From contig OZ241916.1 of assembly GCA_965203865.1 (NCBI GenBank), forward strand, positions 248,001-312,000: a stretch of DNA of 64,000 bases, given 5' to 3'. Shown in pieces: positions 16,369 to 24,790 of the stretch. The notes under the pieces were generated by a model. That model saw nothing but the letters and a program-made list of their open reading frames with translations. It did not search any database and was not told the DNA's origin. Both the position numbers and the translations under genes were made by a program. Each line of letters starts with the position of its first letter. Positions within the stretch are counted from its first letter, which is position 1. This stretch comes from G965200765 sp965203865 (GTDB lineage Bacteria > Pseudomonadota > Gammaproteobacteria > Arenicellales > JAJDZL01).

Positions 16369-17050
16369 CCAGCGCACCAGAATCGTAGTTCTCGCATCCG
16401 GAAAGGGTTCGAATCTGCAAGCTATTATTGACCAGATTAAAACAGGCAGTTTGAATGTCGAAATAGTGGCAGTTGTAAGTGATGTTGAAGATGCTTTTGC
16501 GCTGTCCAGAGCAGAAAAGGAAAAAATCCCCCGGGAATTTGTCAACCCAAAAAGATTTCCAGACAAGCAAGCCTACGACGACGAGCTAGTCAGAATTGTC
16601 AGGCACTATCGGCCTCACTTGGTTGTACTGGCAGGGTTTATGCGTATTTTGACTAAAAGTTTTGTTGACCAGTTCGAATCAAGAATCATGAACATTCATC
16701 CGTCCTTGCTTCCAAAATACAAGGGGCTGAATACGCATCAACGCGTACTGAATGCCAATGAAAAGTTCCACGGGGCAACTGTTCACTTCGTTGTGCCAGA
16801 ACTTGATGCCGGCCCTGTAATTGTACAGGCCGAAGTGGAAGTCAAGTCCGGCGACACCAGCCTGAGTTTGCAAAATCGAGTGCATTCTTGCGAGCATGTA
16901 ATCTATCCGCTGGCAATTCAGTGGTATTCTGAAAACAGACTGAAAATCTTTGATGGAAAAGTTTTATTGGATGGCGAAGAGTCGCCAGGTCAATTTATCC
17001 GATGTCATTCAAACGGAAATTCCTGTGGAAATTGCTGTCAGATGTCTTAG
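16361..17050 (+). CDS. purN: Phosphoribosylglycinamide formyltransferase
   Basis: Transfers formyl from 10-formyltetrahydrofolate to GAR in purine synthesis. 229 aa. The N-terminal VVLASGKGSNLQAIID is the phosphate-binding loop. The catalytic set is Asn and His in IMNIHPSLLPKYKG and Asp in ELDAGPVIVQ. It overlaps purM upstream and the signal-peptide gene downstream. The last 20 or so residues (rich in Cys, Ser and Gly) go beyond the usual C-terminus. Confidence 0.96.
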   Translation: MSNQRTRIVVLASGKGSNLQAIIDQIKTGSLNVEIVAVVSDVEDAFALSRAEKEKIPREFVNPKRFPDKQAYDDELVRIVRHYRPHLVVLAGFMRILTKSFVDQFESRIMNIHPSLLPKYKGLNTHQRVLNANEKFHGATVHFVVPELDAGPVIVQAEVEVKSGDTSLSLQNRVHSCEHVIYPLAIQWYSENRLKIFDGKVLLDGEESPGQFIRCHSNGNSCGNCCQMS

Positions 17051-17762
17051 TCTTCGCACAGTGCCCTTGCTGGCTATCTGTGCATTTCTGGCCACGCTAA
17101 CCATTTTTACTGTTCGCGCTAGTGAAGCGCAATCAGAGCTAGAGCTTCGTGTTGCCTACGAAGTCTTCTATAAAGGCATGTCAGCAGGAAGAAGCTACAG
17201 GACGATTGTCCAAAACGGTGACGAGTATAGAGTGGAGAATAAAATTGAACCGAATTCGCTTGCAGCATTTTTCGGGTCGCAGTCCTACAAGCAAATTTCG
17301 GTCTTTGAGTTTAAACAGAAAGAAATTATTCCGAAACGATTTTCAATCGAAAGTGCCAAGGTGTCAGAATCAATGAGCGGAGAGTTCGATCGGAACAGTG
17401 GAATTTTAGCACTTGCTGGCGGTGATATCCTTTCCCTGCCAACGGTCCCATCCTACGACATTGAATCCTGGTATGCCTCTCTGATTTTGACTCCGTTGAA
17501 CGAATTGCAGGGTGACTATATTAGTATTATCGAAGACAAGAATTTTCGGAATTATGTCTATACCGATCTTCAGCCGGAACAAATTGATACTAGCTTGGGA
17601 ACAGTGCAAAGTTTGCGAATCACCATGAAGAATGTCAATGACAGTGGTCGTTGGTTCACCATCTGGGTAGCTCCCGAATTCAACAACATTCCGATACGGA
17701 TAGTGAAATTCAAAAATAAAAAACCCAATTTGACATTCGAGATCCTTGACTTTGCTGTTTAA
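17025..17762 (+). CDS. DUF3108-type exported protein
   Basis: About 245 aa from GTG 17025. This start gives a normal signal peptide: positive VRCLSLR, hydrophobic LLAICAFLATLTIF, then ASEA cleavage. A longer frame from 16950 would bury it. The mature part (LRVAYEVFYKGMSAGRSYRT..., ending PNLTFEILDF) resembles DUF3108 proteins, beta-rich periplasmic proteins of unknown role that commonly follow purM-purN in gammaproteobacteria. It overlaps the purN end by 26 bases. Confidence 0.75.
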   Translation: MEIAVRCLSLRTVPLLAICAFLATLTIFTVRASEAQSELELRVAYEVFYKGMSAGRSYRTIVQNGDEYRVENKIEPNSLAAFFGSQSYKQISVFEFKQKEIIPKRFSIESAKVSESMSGEFDRNSGILALAGGDILSLPTVPSYDIESWYASLILTPLNELQGDYISIIEDKNFRNYVYTDLQPEQIDTSLGTVQSLRITMKNVNDSGRWFTIWVAPEFNNIPIRIVKFKNKKPNLTFEILDFAV

Positions 17763-17789
17763 ACCAGTTTTCGCAATAAAAAAACTGGT
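17763..17789. terminator. Candidate bidirectional terminator between DUF3108 gene and clpA
   Basis: ACCAGTTTT and AAAACTGGT form a 9-bp stem with A/T runs on both strands. A second inverted repeat, AATTCGG/CCGAATT, follows at 17801-17825. The two genes converge here. Confidence 0.5.
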
Positions 17790-17829
17790 CTAAATTTTGC
17801 AATTCGGCATTTCACTAACCGAATTCCTG

Positions 17830-20091
17830 TCAACTTTCCAGTTTCTCCTCAGCCGAGTCGAATTTCAAGTCAAGTGAATCGCCTTTAACTACAACGTGAA
17901 GCTTGCCGCCATTCACCAATTTTCCGAAAAGAACTTCATCCGCAAGCTTTTTCTTGATATTTTCTTGAATCACCCGCTCCATGGGACGCGCCCCCATCGT
18001 GCTGTCAAATCCTTTTTCTGCAAGCCACTCCCGTGCTTTCTTGCTTACCGTGAACTCTACTCCCTTATCTGCCAACTGTTGTTCCAGTTCCATTAAAAAT
18101 TTGTCAACAACAAGCAGTATGGTATCCATCTCCAACGCCTTGAAGCGTATAATCGCGTCAATTCGATTCCGAAATTCAGGGCTAAACCTGCGTTGAATCG
18201 CCGGCATGTCATCAATTGAATGGTCCTGCTCCATGAACCCGATGGAGGATCGTGAAATTTCAGTTGCTCCTGTATTCGTTGTCATGATGATTACAACATT
18301 GCGAAAATCGGTCTTTCGGCCGTTGTTGTCCGTTAATGTACCGTAGTCCATTACTTGCAAGAGAATATTGAATACATCGTTATGCGCTTTTTCAATTTCA
18401 TCAAGTAGCAGCACTGCATGCGGAGACTTGTTCACTGTTTCTGTAAGTAGTCCCCCCTGGTCAAACCCAACATAGCCCGGCGGCGCACCGATCAAACGCG
18501 ATACAGTATGCGGTTCCATATACTCGGACATGTCGAATCGAATCAGCTCAATACCAAGTGTCATGGCAAGTTGCCGGGCAACCTCTGTTTTACCAACGCC
18601 TGTGGGACCAGAAAAAAGGAAGCTGGAGATGGGCTTGTCCGGGTTTGCGAGCCCTGAGCGAGAAAGCTTTATCGCGCTTCCCAACGTTTCAATTGCTTCA
18701 TCCTGCCCAAATACAACAAGCTTCAGATCTCGCTCAATATTTCGCAATGTCTTGATGTCGCTGGTAGAAACGGTTCGCGGCGGTACCCGAGCAATTCGGG
18801 AGACAATTCTCTCGATATCTTTCACTCCGACTGTCTTTTTTCTGTTTTTACCAGTTTGTAGTCGACTGTATGCTCCCGCTTCGTCAATGACATCAATCGC
18901 CTTGTCGGGGAGCTTGCGGTCCGTGATGTAGCGATTTGCCAACTCGACTGCGGCCCGCAAGGCGGGAATTGTATATCGAACACTATGATACAACTCAAAA
19001 CTTGACTTCAACCCGCGAAGAATATCAACAGTTTCGTCAATTGACGGTTCCAGGACGTCAATTTTCTGAAAACGGCGCGCAAGTGCGCGGTCCTTCTCAA
19101 ATATCCCTCTATACTCTTGGTACGTAGTCGACCCCATGCACCGCAATTCATCTGATACTAGCAGGGGCTTTAGAATATTTGATGCATCCATGGTGCCTCC
19201 AGACGCGGCACCCGCTCCAATAACAGTGTGTATCTCGTCAATAAACAAGATTGCACCCCGGTCTTTTTTCAGTTCTTTTACCACCGATTTAAGTCGCTGC
19301 TCGAAATCACCGCGGTATTTTGTACCGGCGAGCAAAGAACCCATGTCCAGCGCATAAATCTTGCAATCTGAAAGCAGTTTGGGGACTTGTTCGTCATGAA
19401 TTCTTTTTGCCAGACCTTCTGCAATTGCAGTTTTTCCTACACCTGCATCGCCCACGAACAATGGATTGTTTTTTCGTCTGCGACAGAGTATCTGAATAGT
19501 TCGGTCGATTTCCGGTTCTCTCCCGATAAGCGGGTCGATTTTCCCCAGCTTTGCTCTTTCGTTCAGGTTTTGCAAATAATTCTTGATCGGGTTGTTTTCA
19601 GACTCTTCGGCATCAACTTCCCCCTCAATCAAAGATTCATCTTCACTTTCGACTCTCAATTTTCCAATGCCGTGAGCAACATAACGAACGACATCGTACC
19701 GCTGAATATTCTGTGCATGAAGAAAATAGACAGCGTGTGACTCGTTTTCACCGAAGATGGCGATGAGTACGTTTTTGCAATGAACTTTGCCTTGCCCGGA
19801 GTTTTGCACGTGTAGCAACGCCCGTTGCAGAACACGTCGAAAACCATGAGTGGATCTCGGTGCAACCTGGTCGCCCCAGTCGGCGTGAGGGATATTGTTG
19901 TCGGAAAGAAAAAACTCCAAATCAGATTTTAATTGCTGAATGTCTGCGCCGCATTCGTCCAGAATTTCACGCACTGTTGAATCGTCCAGCATCGACAACA
20001 GCAAATGCTCAACGGTTACGAACTCGTGCTCGTGGTTGCGCGCAAGTTCTACAGCAGTACTCAGGGAATGTTCAAGCTCTTCCGAAAACAC
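17830..20091 (-). CDS. clpA: ATP-dependent Clp protease ATP-binding subunit ClpA
   Basis: About 753 aa, a hexameric unfoldase that feeds ClpP. A double Clp-N repeat (1-145) is followed by AAA-1 (Walker A GDAGVGKT, Walker B ILFIDEIH) and AAA-2 (GPTGVGKT, LLLDEIEKAH). The ClpP-binding loop region is present, and the sensor-2 motif ARPMERVIQ lies near the end. The start is taken as GTG 20091 (VFSEELEHSLS), which matches the usual ClpA N-terminus and follows the clpS stop by a single base. The frame stays open upstream to 20148, inside clpS. Confidence 0.95.
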   Translation of the reverse strand: MFSEELEHSLSTAVELARNHEHEFVTVEHLLLSMLDDSTVREILDECGADIQQLKSDLEFFLSDNNIPHADWGDQVAPRSTHGFRRVLQRALLHVQNSGQGKVHCKNVLIAIFGENESHAVYFLHAQNIQRYDVVRYVAHGIGKLRVESEDESLIEGEVDAEESENNPIKNYLQNLNERAKLGKIDPLIGREPEIDRTIQILCRRRKNNPLFVGDAGVGKTAIAEGLAKRIHDEQVPKLLSDCKIYALDMGSLLAGTKYRGDFEQRLKSVVKELKKDRGAILFIDEIHTVIGAGAASGGTMDASNILKPLLVSDELRCMGSTTYQEYRGIFEKDRALARRFQKIDVLEPSIDETVDILRGLKSSFELYHSVRYTIPALRAAVELANRYITDRKLPDKAIDVIDEAGAYSRLQTGKNRKKTVGVKDIERIVSRIARVPPRTVSTSDIKTLRNIERDLKLVVFGQDEAIETLGSAIKLSRSGLANPDKPISSFLFSGPTGVGKTEVARQLAMTLGIELIRFDMSEYMEPHTVSRLIGAPPGYVGFDQGGLLTETVNKSPHAVLLLDEIEKAHNDVFNILLQVMDYGTLTDNNGRKTDFRNVVIIMTTNTGATEISRSSIGFMEQDHSIDDMPAIQRRFSPEFRNRIDAIIRFKALEMDTILLVVDKFLMELEQQLADKGVEFTVSKKAREWLAEKGFDSTMGARPMERVIQENIKKKLADEVLFGKLVNGGKLHVVVKGDSLDLKFDSAEEKLES

Positions 20092-20092
20092 C

Positions 20093-20407
20093 TTATTCGG
20101 GTTCCATGGTGCACTGTAATGGATGATTATGCCGTCGTGCGCAATCAAGCACGTCCCGAACTTTCATCTCAGCAATTTCTCGCGCGTAAATTCCGCAAAT
20201 ACCTCGCCCTTTCTGGTGAACATTCAACATGACGTTCACTGCATTTTCTTCCGCCAGCAAAAAATACTTCTGAAGCACATAAACCACAAAGTGCATAGGA
20301 GTATAATCGTCATTTACAAGTATAACCTTGTAAAGGCGAGGCTTTTTCAGCTTCGGCTTCGCATTTTGCGTTTGTAAATCAGTTGTCTCCGAATAGATTT
20401 CTCCCAC
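20093..20407 (-). CDS. clpS: ATP-dependent Clp protease adaptor ClpS
   Basis: 104 aa. ClpS binds N-degron substrates and hands them to ClpA. The core YKVILVNDDYTPMHFVV holds the substrate-pocket residues (Asn-Asp-Asp...Met-x-Phe-Val), and the helix KGRGICGIYAREIAE contains further pocket residues. An N-terminal extension of about 20 residues precedes the fold, as is usual. Gene order clpS-clpA is the standard one. It is divergent from mnmA across about 180 bases. Confidence 0.96.
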   Translation of the reverse strand: MGEIYSETTDLQTQNAKPKLKKPRLYKVILVNDDYTPMHFVVYVLQKYFLLAEENAVNVMLNVHQKGRGICGIYAREIAEMKVRDVLDCARRHNHPLQCTMEPE

Positions 20408-20588
20408 GATTTTCTCCTGATTGTCAGAATTTCTCCTTTTATTGATCCTTACCTAATATGCTTGTGCATTGATTATAATTTTAAAAAACAATTGCACACC
20501 ACAAGTGTTTTTCAATTTCCAAGTATACATATACAGAAATATACTGAATTCTGCATGGATTTTAGCCCAAATTTACAAAAAATTGAAT

Positions 20589-21665
20589 ATGTCCCGTGAA
20601 CCTCATGTTGTCGTAGGAATGTCTGGAGGCGTCGATTCGTCGGTGGCGGCTGGATTGCTACTGGAAAGAGGGTATCGGGTAACCGGCCTGTTCATGAAAA
20701 ACTGGGAAGAAGATGATTCAGAGGAATGCAGTGCGGCCCAAGATTTGGCCGATGCGGAAAACGTTTGCGAAACTCTCGGAATTCCATTGCATACAGTAAA
20801 TTTTTCGTACGAATACTGGCAAAGAGTATTCTTGGGATTTCTGGATGAACTGAAAGCTGGAAGAACTCCCAATCCGGATATTGCCTGCAATGTTGAAATC
20901 AAATTTCGCGAATTTCCAGAATGGGCAAAGCGACTCAAAGCCGACTATGTTGCTACTGGACACTACGCACGCGTGAGCCGCAACAACGGCTGTACAAGAC
21001 TTCTTAAAGCTGTAGACAAGCAGAAAGATCAAACCTACTTCTTGCATGGCGTGCATCAAGAGTCGTTGCAAAACGTAATATTCCCGGTTGGCGAATTAAC
21101 AAAATCGGAAGTCCGGGCAACTGCAAAGAACATGGGGTTGCGTACACACAACAAAAGAGGAAGCACCGGAATTTGCTTTATTGGCAGGCGAAATTTCAGA
21201 ACCTTCGTGCTGCAGTATCTGGACTCAAACAAAGGTCCCATCGTGTCTCCCGAGGGAAAGAAGCTCGGCGAGCACAACGGTGCGTTTCTGTACACCATTG
21301 GACAGCGAACTGGCTTGGGCATTGGCGGCGAAGGAGACGCATGGTATGTTGCGGGGAAAGATATTCGAAATAACACTGTTGTTGCAGTGCAGGGTAGCGA
21401 CAACCCATTGTTGTATAGCCAGGTAACCAAGACTTCGGAAGTAAACTGGATATCCGGAAAATCAGAATATTCAAGAGTAAAGAAAGCCAAAGTGCGCTAC
21501 CTCAGCATGGAGCAGTCTTGCGTAGTCAGGCAAGTAAATGGCAACAAGGCTAAAGTGGAATTTTCCAATGTTCAAAAAGCCGTTACTCCTGGACAGGCAA
21601 TAGTATTTTACGATCAAGATGTTTGTCTGGGGGGAGCCACTATTGACAGCGTTGAGAATGCATAG
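20589..21665 (+). CDS. mnmA: tRNA-specific 2-thiouridylase MnmA
   Basis: 358 aa from ATG 20589 (MSREPHVVVGMSGGVDSS). Inserts sulfur at C2 of U34 in tRNA Lys, Glu and Gln. The PP-loop SGGVDSS activates the uridine. Catalytic cysteines are Cys100 (PNPDIACNVEIKF) and Cys196 (GSTGICFIG). FTIGQR-like YTIGQRTGLGIGG also matches. The frame is open 40 codons further upstream, but the upstream sequence is AT-rich and not conserved. coaE follows 18 bases downstream. Confidence 0.96.
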   Translation: MSREPHVVVGMSGGVDSSVAAGLLLERGYRVTGLFMKNWEEDDSEECSAAQDLADAENVCETLGIPLHTVNFSYEYWQRVFLGFLDELKAGRTPNPDIACNVEIKFREFPEWAKRLKADYVATGHYARVSRNNGCTRLLKAVDKQKDQTYFLHGVHQESLQNVIFPVGELTKSEVRATAKNMGLRTHNKRGSTGICFIGRRNFRTFVLQYLDSNKGPIVSPEGKKLGEHNGAFLYTIGQRTGLGIGGEGDAWYVAGKDIRNNTVVAVQGSDNPLLYSQVTKTSEVNWISGKSEYSRVKKAKVRYLSMEQSCVVRQVNGNKAKVEFSNVQKAVTPGQAIVFYDQDVCLGGATIDSVENA

Positions 21666-21683
21666 AACACCATTCAGGAATTG

Positions 21684-22286
21684 ATGCTAGTCGTTGGAAT
21701 CACAGGCGGAATTGGAAGCGGCAAAACTGCCGCGAGCAATCATTTTGAGAGTCTCGGAGTTCCTGTGATTGATACGGATGCAATATCGAAAGAGCTGGTA
21801 GAACCCGGATTGCCTGCATACAACGAAATTCTTGAAGCATTTGGCGAAGAAATTGTTTGTAAAAACGGACAGTTGGATCGCACCCTTCTCAGGAAAATGG
21901 TTTTTGAAGATAAATCGAGAAAAACTCGCTTGGAACAGATTCTTCATGGAAGAATTTGGGAAGAAGTGATGAATCGTCTTGATTGTCTAAAGTGTGAATA
22001 CTGTGTAGTTGTAATTCCGTTGCTTGCTGAATCAAACAGGAAATACCCCCTTGATCGAGTGCTTGTTATTGATGTCCCCAAAGAGTTGCAAATTTCCAGA
22101 ACCATGCAGAGAGATCGGCAATCAAGACTGGATGTTGAGAAAATTGTTGAAGCTCAGGCATCACGCGCCAAACGATTGCAACATGCAGATGATGTAATTC
22201 AAAATTCGGGTTCTATGGATGAGTTTATTGAATTGGTAAATGCCATTCACAAGAAGTATGTCGAACTGGCAAAGTCATACGAATAA
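21684..22286 (+). CDS. coaE: Dephospho-CoA kinase
   Basis: 200 aa. Phosphorylates the 3' hydroxyl of dephospho-CoA in the last step of CoA synthesis. P-loop GITGGIGSGKTAASNHF at the N-terminus, VIDTDAISKELV for substrate binding, and VIPLLAESNRKYPLDRVLVIDV typical of CoaE. The lid region shows RTMQRDRQSR. ATG 21684 is preferred to the TTG just upstream. It probably follows mnmA in the same transcript. Confidence 0.95.
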   Translation: MLVVGITGGIGSGKTAASNHFESLGVPVIDTDAISKELVEPGLPAYNEILEAFGEEIVCKNGQLDRTLLRKMVFEDKSRKTRLEQILHGRIWEEVMNRLDCLKCEYCVVVIPLLAESNRKYPLDRVLVIDVPKELQISRTMQRDRQSRLDVEKIVEAQASRAKRLQHADDVIQNSGSMDEFIELVNAIHKKYVELAKSYE

Positions 22287-22326
22287 ATATTTCGACAGAG
22301 TTTGTTCAAATCCCTAAACTAAAGCT

Positions 22327-23007
22327 GTGCAACATAATCAAGTTGAAGAAGACTTTTTCAATTGGATTGAAGATTTTCCAAATGTGCTCAAATGCGTGGC
22401 AGAAGAATTAACTGACAGATTGCACTTTTTCAAGATTCAGCCGACTGGAATACTGAGCATTAGTTGCGGAATCGAATATTTGTCGAAGGCGCTTAATTCC
22501 CTCTACTCTGATGCAACTGTAGTCTGTAAAGACAATTGGGAAAAAATTTGTCTTCAAGAAAGCAATTCTTTCGACCTCATTGTGTCGAATTTAGCCGCGT
22601 CAATTTGCGACCCTTCAGAGTTTTTTTCAGAGTGTCAGAGAGTACTAACTCCCGATGGTCTGCTATTGTTTTCATTACTTGCAACCGACTCCAGTATTGA
22701 GAACAGTGCAACAAAAGAAGAAGCTGGCTTTGGAAAATTACAACGCTATGAAAAATTTGAAATGTCGAATTTAGGGGATTTGCTACTGGGTATTGGTTTT
22801 AAGAATCCGGTAATTGATCTCGACCACAGAGCTTATCCTTGTAGTAGCCTTGAACAAATTTCCGAGAAACTGCCTTATTCTGTGTGGAGTCCTCCAAACT
22901 TGAAAAGTTTCCAGATTGAAAGAGGCGAAAGCTCAAGCCAAATTAATAGTACTGATGACGCACTTGCGTTAAAAGTCATCTATGGAGTAGCTTGGAAATC
23001 TAAGTAA
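22327..23007 (+). CDS. BioC-like class I methyltransferase-fold protein with a degenerate SAM motif
   Basis: 226 aa from GTG 22327. The middle SFDLIVSNLAASICDPSEFF and the following CQRVLTPDGLLLFSLLATDS match malonyl-ACP methyltransferase BioC and related Rossmann methyltransferases. The expected glycine-rich motif I is replaced by GILSISCGIEYLSKAL, which lacks the second Gly pair, so SAM binding is uncertain. No other bio genes are near. Its stop is 45 bases before the porin junction palindrome. It may be a BioC relative with altered role or a decaying copy. Confidence 0.5.
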   Translation: MQHNQVEEDFFNWIEDFPNVLKCVAEELTDRLHFFKIQPTGILSISCGIEYLSKALNSLYSDATVVCKDNWEKICLQESNSFDLIVSNLAASICDPSEFFSECQRVLTPDGLLLFSLLATDSSIENSATKEEAGFGKLQRYEKFEMSNLGDLLLGIGFKNPVIDLDHRAYPCSSLEQISEKLPYSVWSPPNLKSFQIERGESSSQINSTDDALALKVIYGVAWKSK

Positions 23008-23052
23008 CTATCTAAGCAAATTGGAAGGGTATTCTACAGAAGCCAATTTCCC

Positions 23053-23074
23053 CAATTGAGTGCGCCCTCAATTG
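23053..23074 (+). repeat. Interrupted palindrome at the 5' junction of porin cassette 1
   Basis: CAATTGAG-TGCGCC-CTCAATTG: perfect 8-bp arms around a 6-bp core. Sequence shared with the second porin begins exactly at the first base of this site. The size and symmetry resemble a tyrosine-recombinase crossover site, but no recombinase gene is in the window. Confidence 0.7.
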
Positions 23075-24012
23075 TCTTTGCGCAGGCAACCTGGTACGGC
23101 TCGTTCCGCGCCGGCGTGGAAAGTGCGTCCGGCGAAACCACTCTGTTCACACCCGGTTCCCGCTGGGGCGTGAAGGGCTCGAACGAGATTTCCGACGGCT
23201 TGATGGCGACGTATAAATATGAAACGGCTCTGGACCTGAGTACCGCCACGCTGGGGGACAATAACCGGCTGTCCTATGTGGGCCTGTCCGGCGGGTTTGG
23301 AACGTTGACCATGGGGCGCGTCTGGGGCGCCGAGTACAACTCGACCGGTGCGATAATAGACAACTCCTACTGGTACGGGCCCAGTTCAGGAAGCACCAGA
23401 GTCAGCAATGCGCTTTCGTACGCAGTGTCCGCTGGTCCTGTAAGCATGCAGCTTGATGCCGTCATGAAGGGCGGAAATACCCCGATGGACACTGACGAAG
23501 ATGAAGATACTCCCAATGTCAACACTCGAGACACCAAGACGGTAGACCGCATTCTGTTCGGTCTTTCGGCGGACTTTGGCAGTGGCAAGGTGGCGGTTTC
23601 GTACGATGCGAACAGCACGGTTCCTGCGGTGAAGGACACCCAAATCACGGCTGCTGGGCAGTTCACCTTCGGCTCCACCTGGGTTTACCTCGGCTATCAG
23701 CAGTTCAAAGAGCCCAACGACCACGTCGCTGCTACAGACGGTGTCCAAGCTCGAAAGACGACTAGCACATTTGCTGGAATTGGCGGTTCGTTCGGCGACA
23801 CTGGCCTGTCGTATCTAGTGCAGGTGGCGCAGAGGAAGCAAGAGACTGGCGGGACTGCTGCTGCGGCCAAGCCGACACCTGTTGTGCTGAGCGTAGCGAA
23901 GTCGCTTGGGGGTTCCTCCACGATCGTTCTGGAAGGCATGACCAACAACAAGAGCTTCACCGGTGCGAAAGAGAAGGCACAGGTAGGGCTTTTCCTGAAA
24001 GTCGACTTCTAG
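23056..24012 (+). CDS. Headless porin gene, cassette 1 (no start codon or signal peptide)
   Basis: A trimeric beta-barrel porin (Porin_4/Gram-negative porin type) with mature part ATWYGSFRAGVESASGE, LSYVGLSGGFGTLTMGR and terminal LFLKVDF ending in Phe. The frame is open upstream to the stop of the BioC-like gene but contains no ATG. The only possible start is a TTG inside the palindrome, giving SAPSIVFAQ, which is just the tail of a signal peptide. It therefore cannot be exported as it stands and looks like a silent donor cassette. It is about 80 percent similar by eye to the convergent copy at 24791-25765, with differences grouped in loops. Higher GC than the neighbours. Confidence 0.75.
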   Translation: MSAPSIVFAQATWYGSFRAGVESASGETTLFTPGSRWGVKGSNEISDGLMATYKYETALDLSTATLGDNNRLSYVGLSGGFGTLTMGRVWGAEYNSTGAIIDNSYWYGPSSGSTRVSNALSYAVSAGPVSMQLDAVMKGGNTPMDTDEDEDTPNVNTRDTKTVDRILFGLSADFGSGKVAVSYDANSTVPAVKDTQITAAGQFTFGSTWVYLGYQQFKEPNDHVAATDGVQARKTTSTFAGIGGSFGDTGLSYLVQVAQRKQETGGTAAAAKPTPVVLSVAKSLGGSSTIVLEGMTNNKSFTGAKEKAQVGLFLKVDF

Positions 24013-24036
24013 TTGGAAATCTTAGCAACAAGAAAA

Positions 24037-24064
24037 GCGGGGTGCATGCACCCCGCTTTTTTTT
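24037..24064 (+). terminator. Intrinsic terminator of porin cassette 1
   Basis: The perfect palindrome GCGGGGTGCATGCACCCCGC is followed by eight T. The same hairpin lies after the second porin. Confidence 0.92.
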
Positions 24065-24210
24065 GCCGAAAATCATGGTAAATGATGATTTTCCCCTTGC
24101 ATGAATTACAAGGCGACAGTGCCGGCAAACAATTGCCGCGAAAAATTTAGCGAACAGACAAATTGCTTGTAAGTCTGACCCAAGCTGGCGATTCAAGGCA
24201 CATGCCAAGT

Positions 24211-24589
24211 ATCTTGTTTTGAGTCAAGCAAGATTGAATGACCCCGTCCGGTACAGAAAACATTTAGGTGTTGGCTATTCTGCTTCACCGCACTTTGCAG
24301 CGTGTACCGCCTTGAAAGAAGAGTCATATTCAGTTTTATATTGATGCAGGACTGTTTTAATCAACGGTCGTTAGTAGAGTCGAGTTATGCCTAGCCCCGG
24401 TGATTTACGAAGCCGAAGTAGTAGAGAGACCAGCATTCTTCATTAACATGTTCGCGCAGTCAGATGCTAGAAATGGCAACCAGACTTCAAGGAAAGAGTA
24501 CTCGGTACTGCTGGAATTTTCTATTGCTTCAATCAATACCGGCAATAGATGAAAACCAAACTCTGCCCTCTGCGTCAAGGTGGGACAAT
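24211..24589. other. Unique spacer between the convergent porin arms
   Basis: About 380 bases not shared by the two arms. A minus-strand open frame (24405-24635) has no recognisable similarity and no convincing start, so no gene is claimed. No promoter, recombinase or RNA gene was seen. Confidence 0.5.
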
Positions 24590-24741
24590 TCAATGTTGCT
24601 TGACTTGAACAGCTAGCTTCGAACCAGACTTGCAAGCAGCTTGCCTGCTTGTTAAATTTTTTCGCGGCGATGGTTTACCGGCATTGTTGTCTTGCAATCC
24701 ATGCAAGGCGAATATCATCATTTGCCATGATTTTCGGCAAA

Positions 24742-24766
24742 GAAAAGCGGGGTGCATGCACCCCGC
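24742..24766 (-). terminator. Intrinsic terminator of porin cassette 2
   Basis: The same palindrome GCGGGGTGCATGCACCCCGC as after cassette 1, at 24747-24766, followed on the minus strand by TTTTCTTT. Confidence 0.88.
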
Positions 24767-24790
24767 TTTTCTTGTTGCTAAGATTTCCAA

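Larger units (their letters stand above)
23053..24210. repeat. Left arm of the long inverted porin repeat
   Basis: From the palindrome through the porin, its terminator and about 150 bases beyond, this stretch is homologous to 24590-25750 in reverse orientation. Similarity fades near the CAAG around 24190-24210. Confidence 0.75.

Noticed and set aside
24405..24635. Minus-strand open frame of 76 codons between the porins
   Set aside because: It has no recognisable similarity and no clear start signal, and crosses from the unique spacer into the repeat arm.
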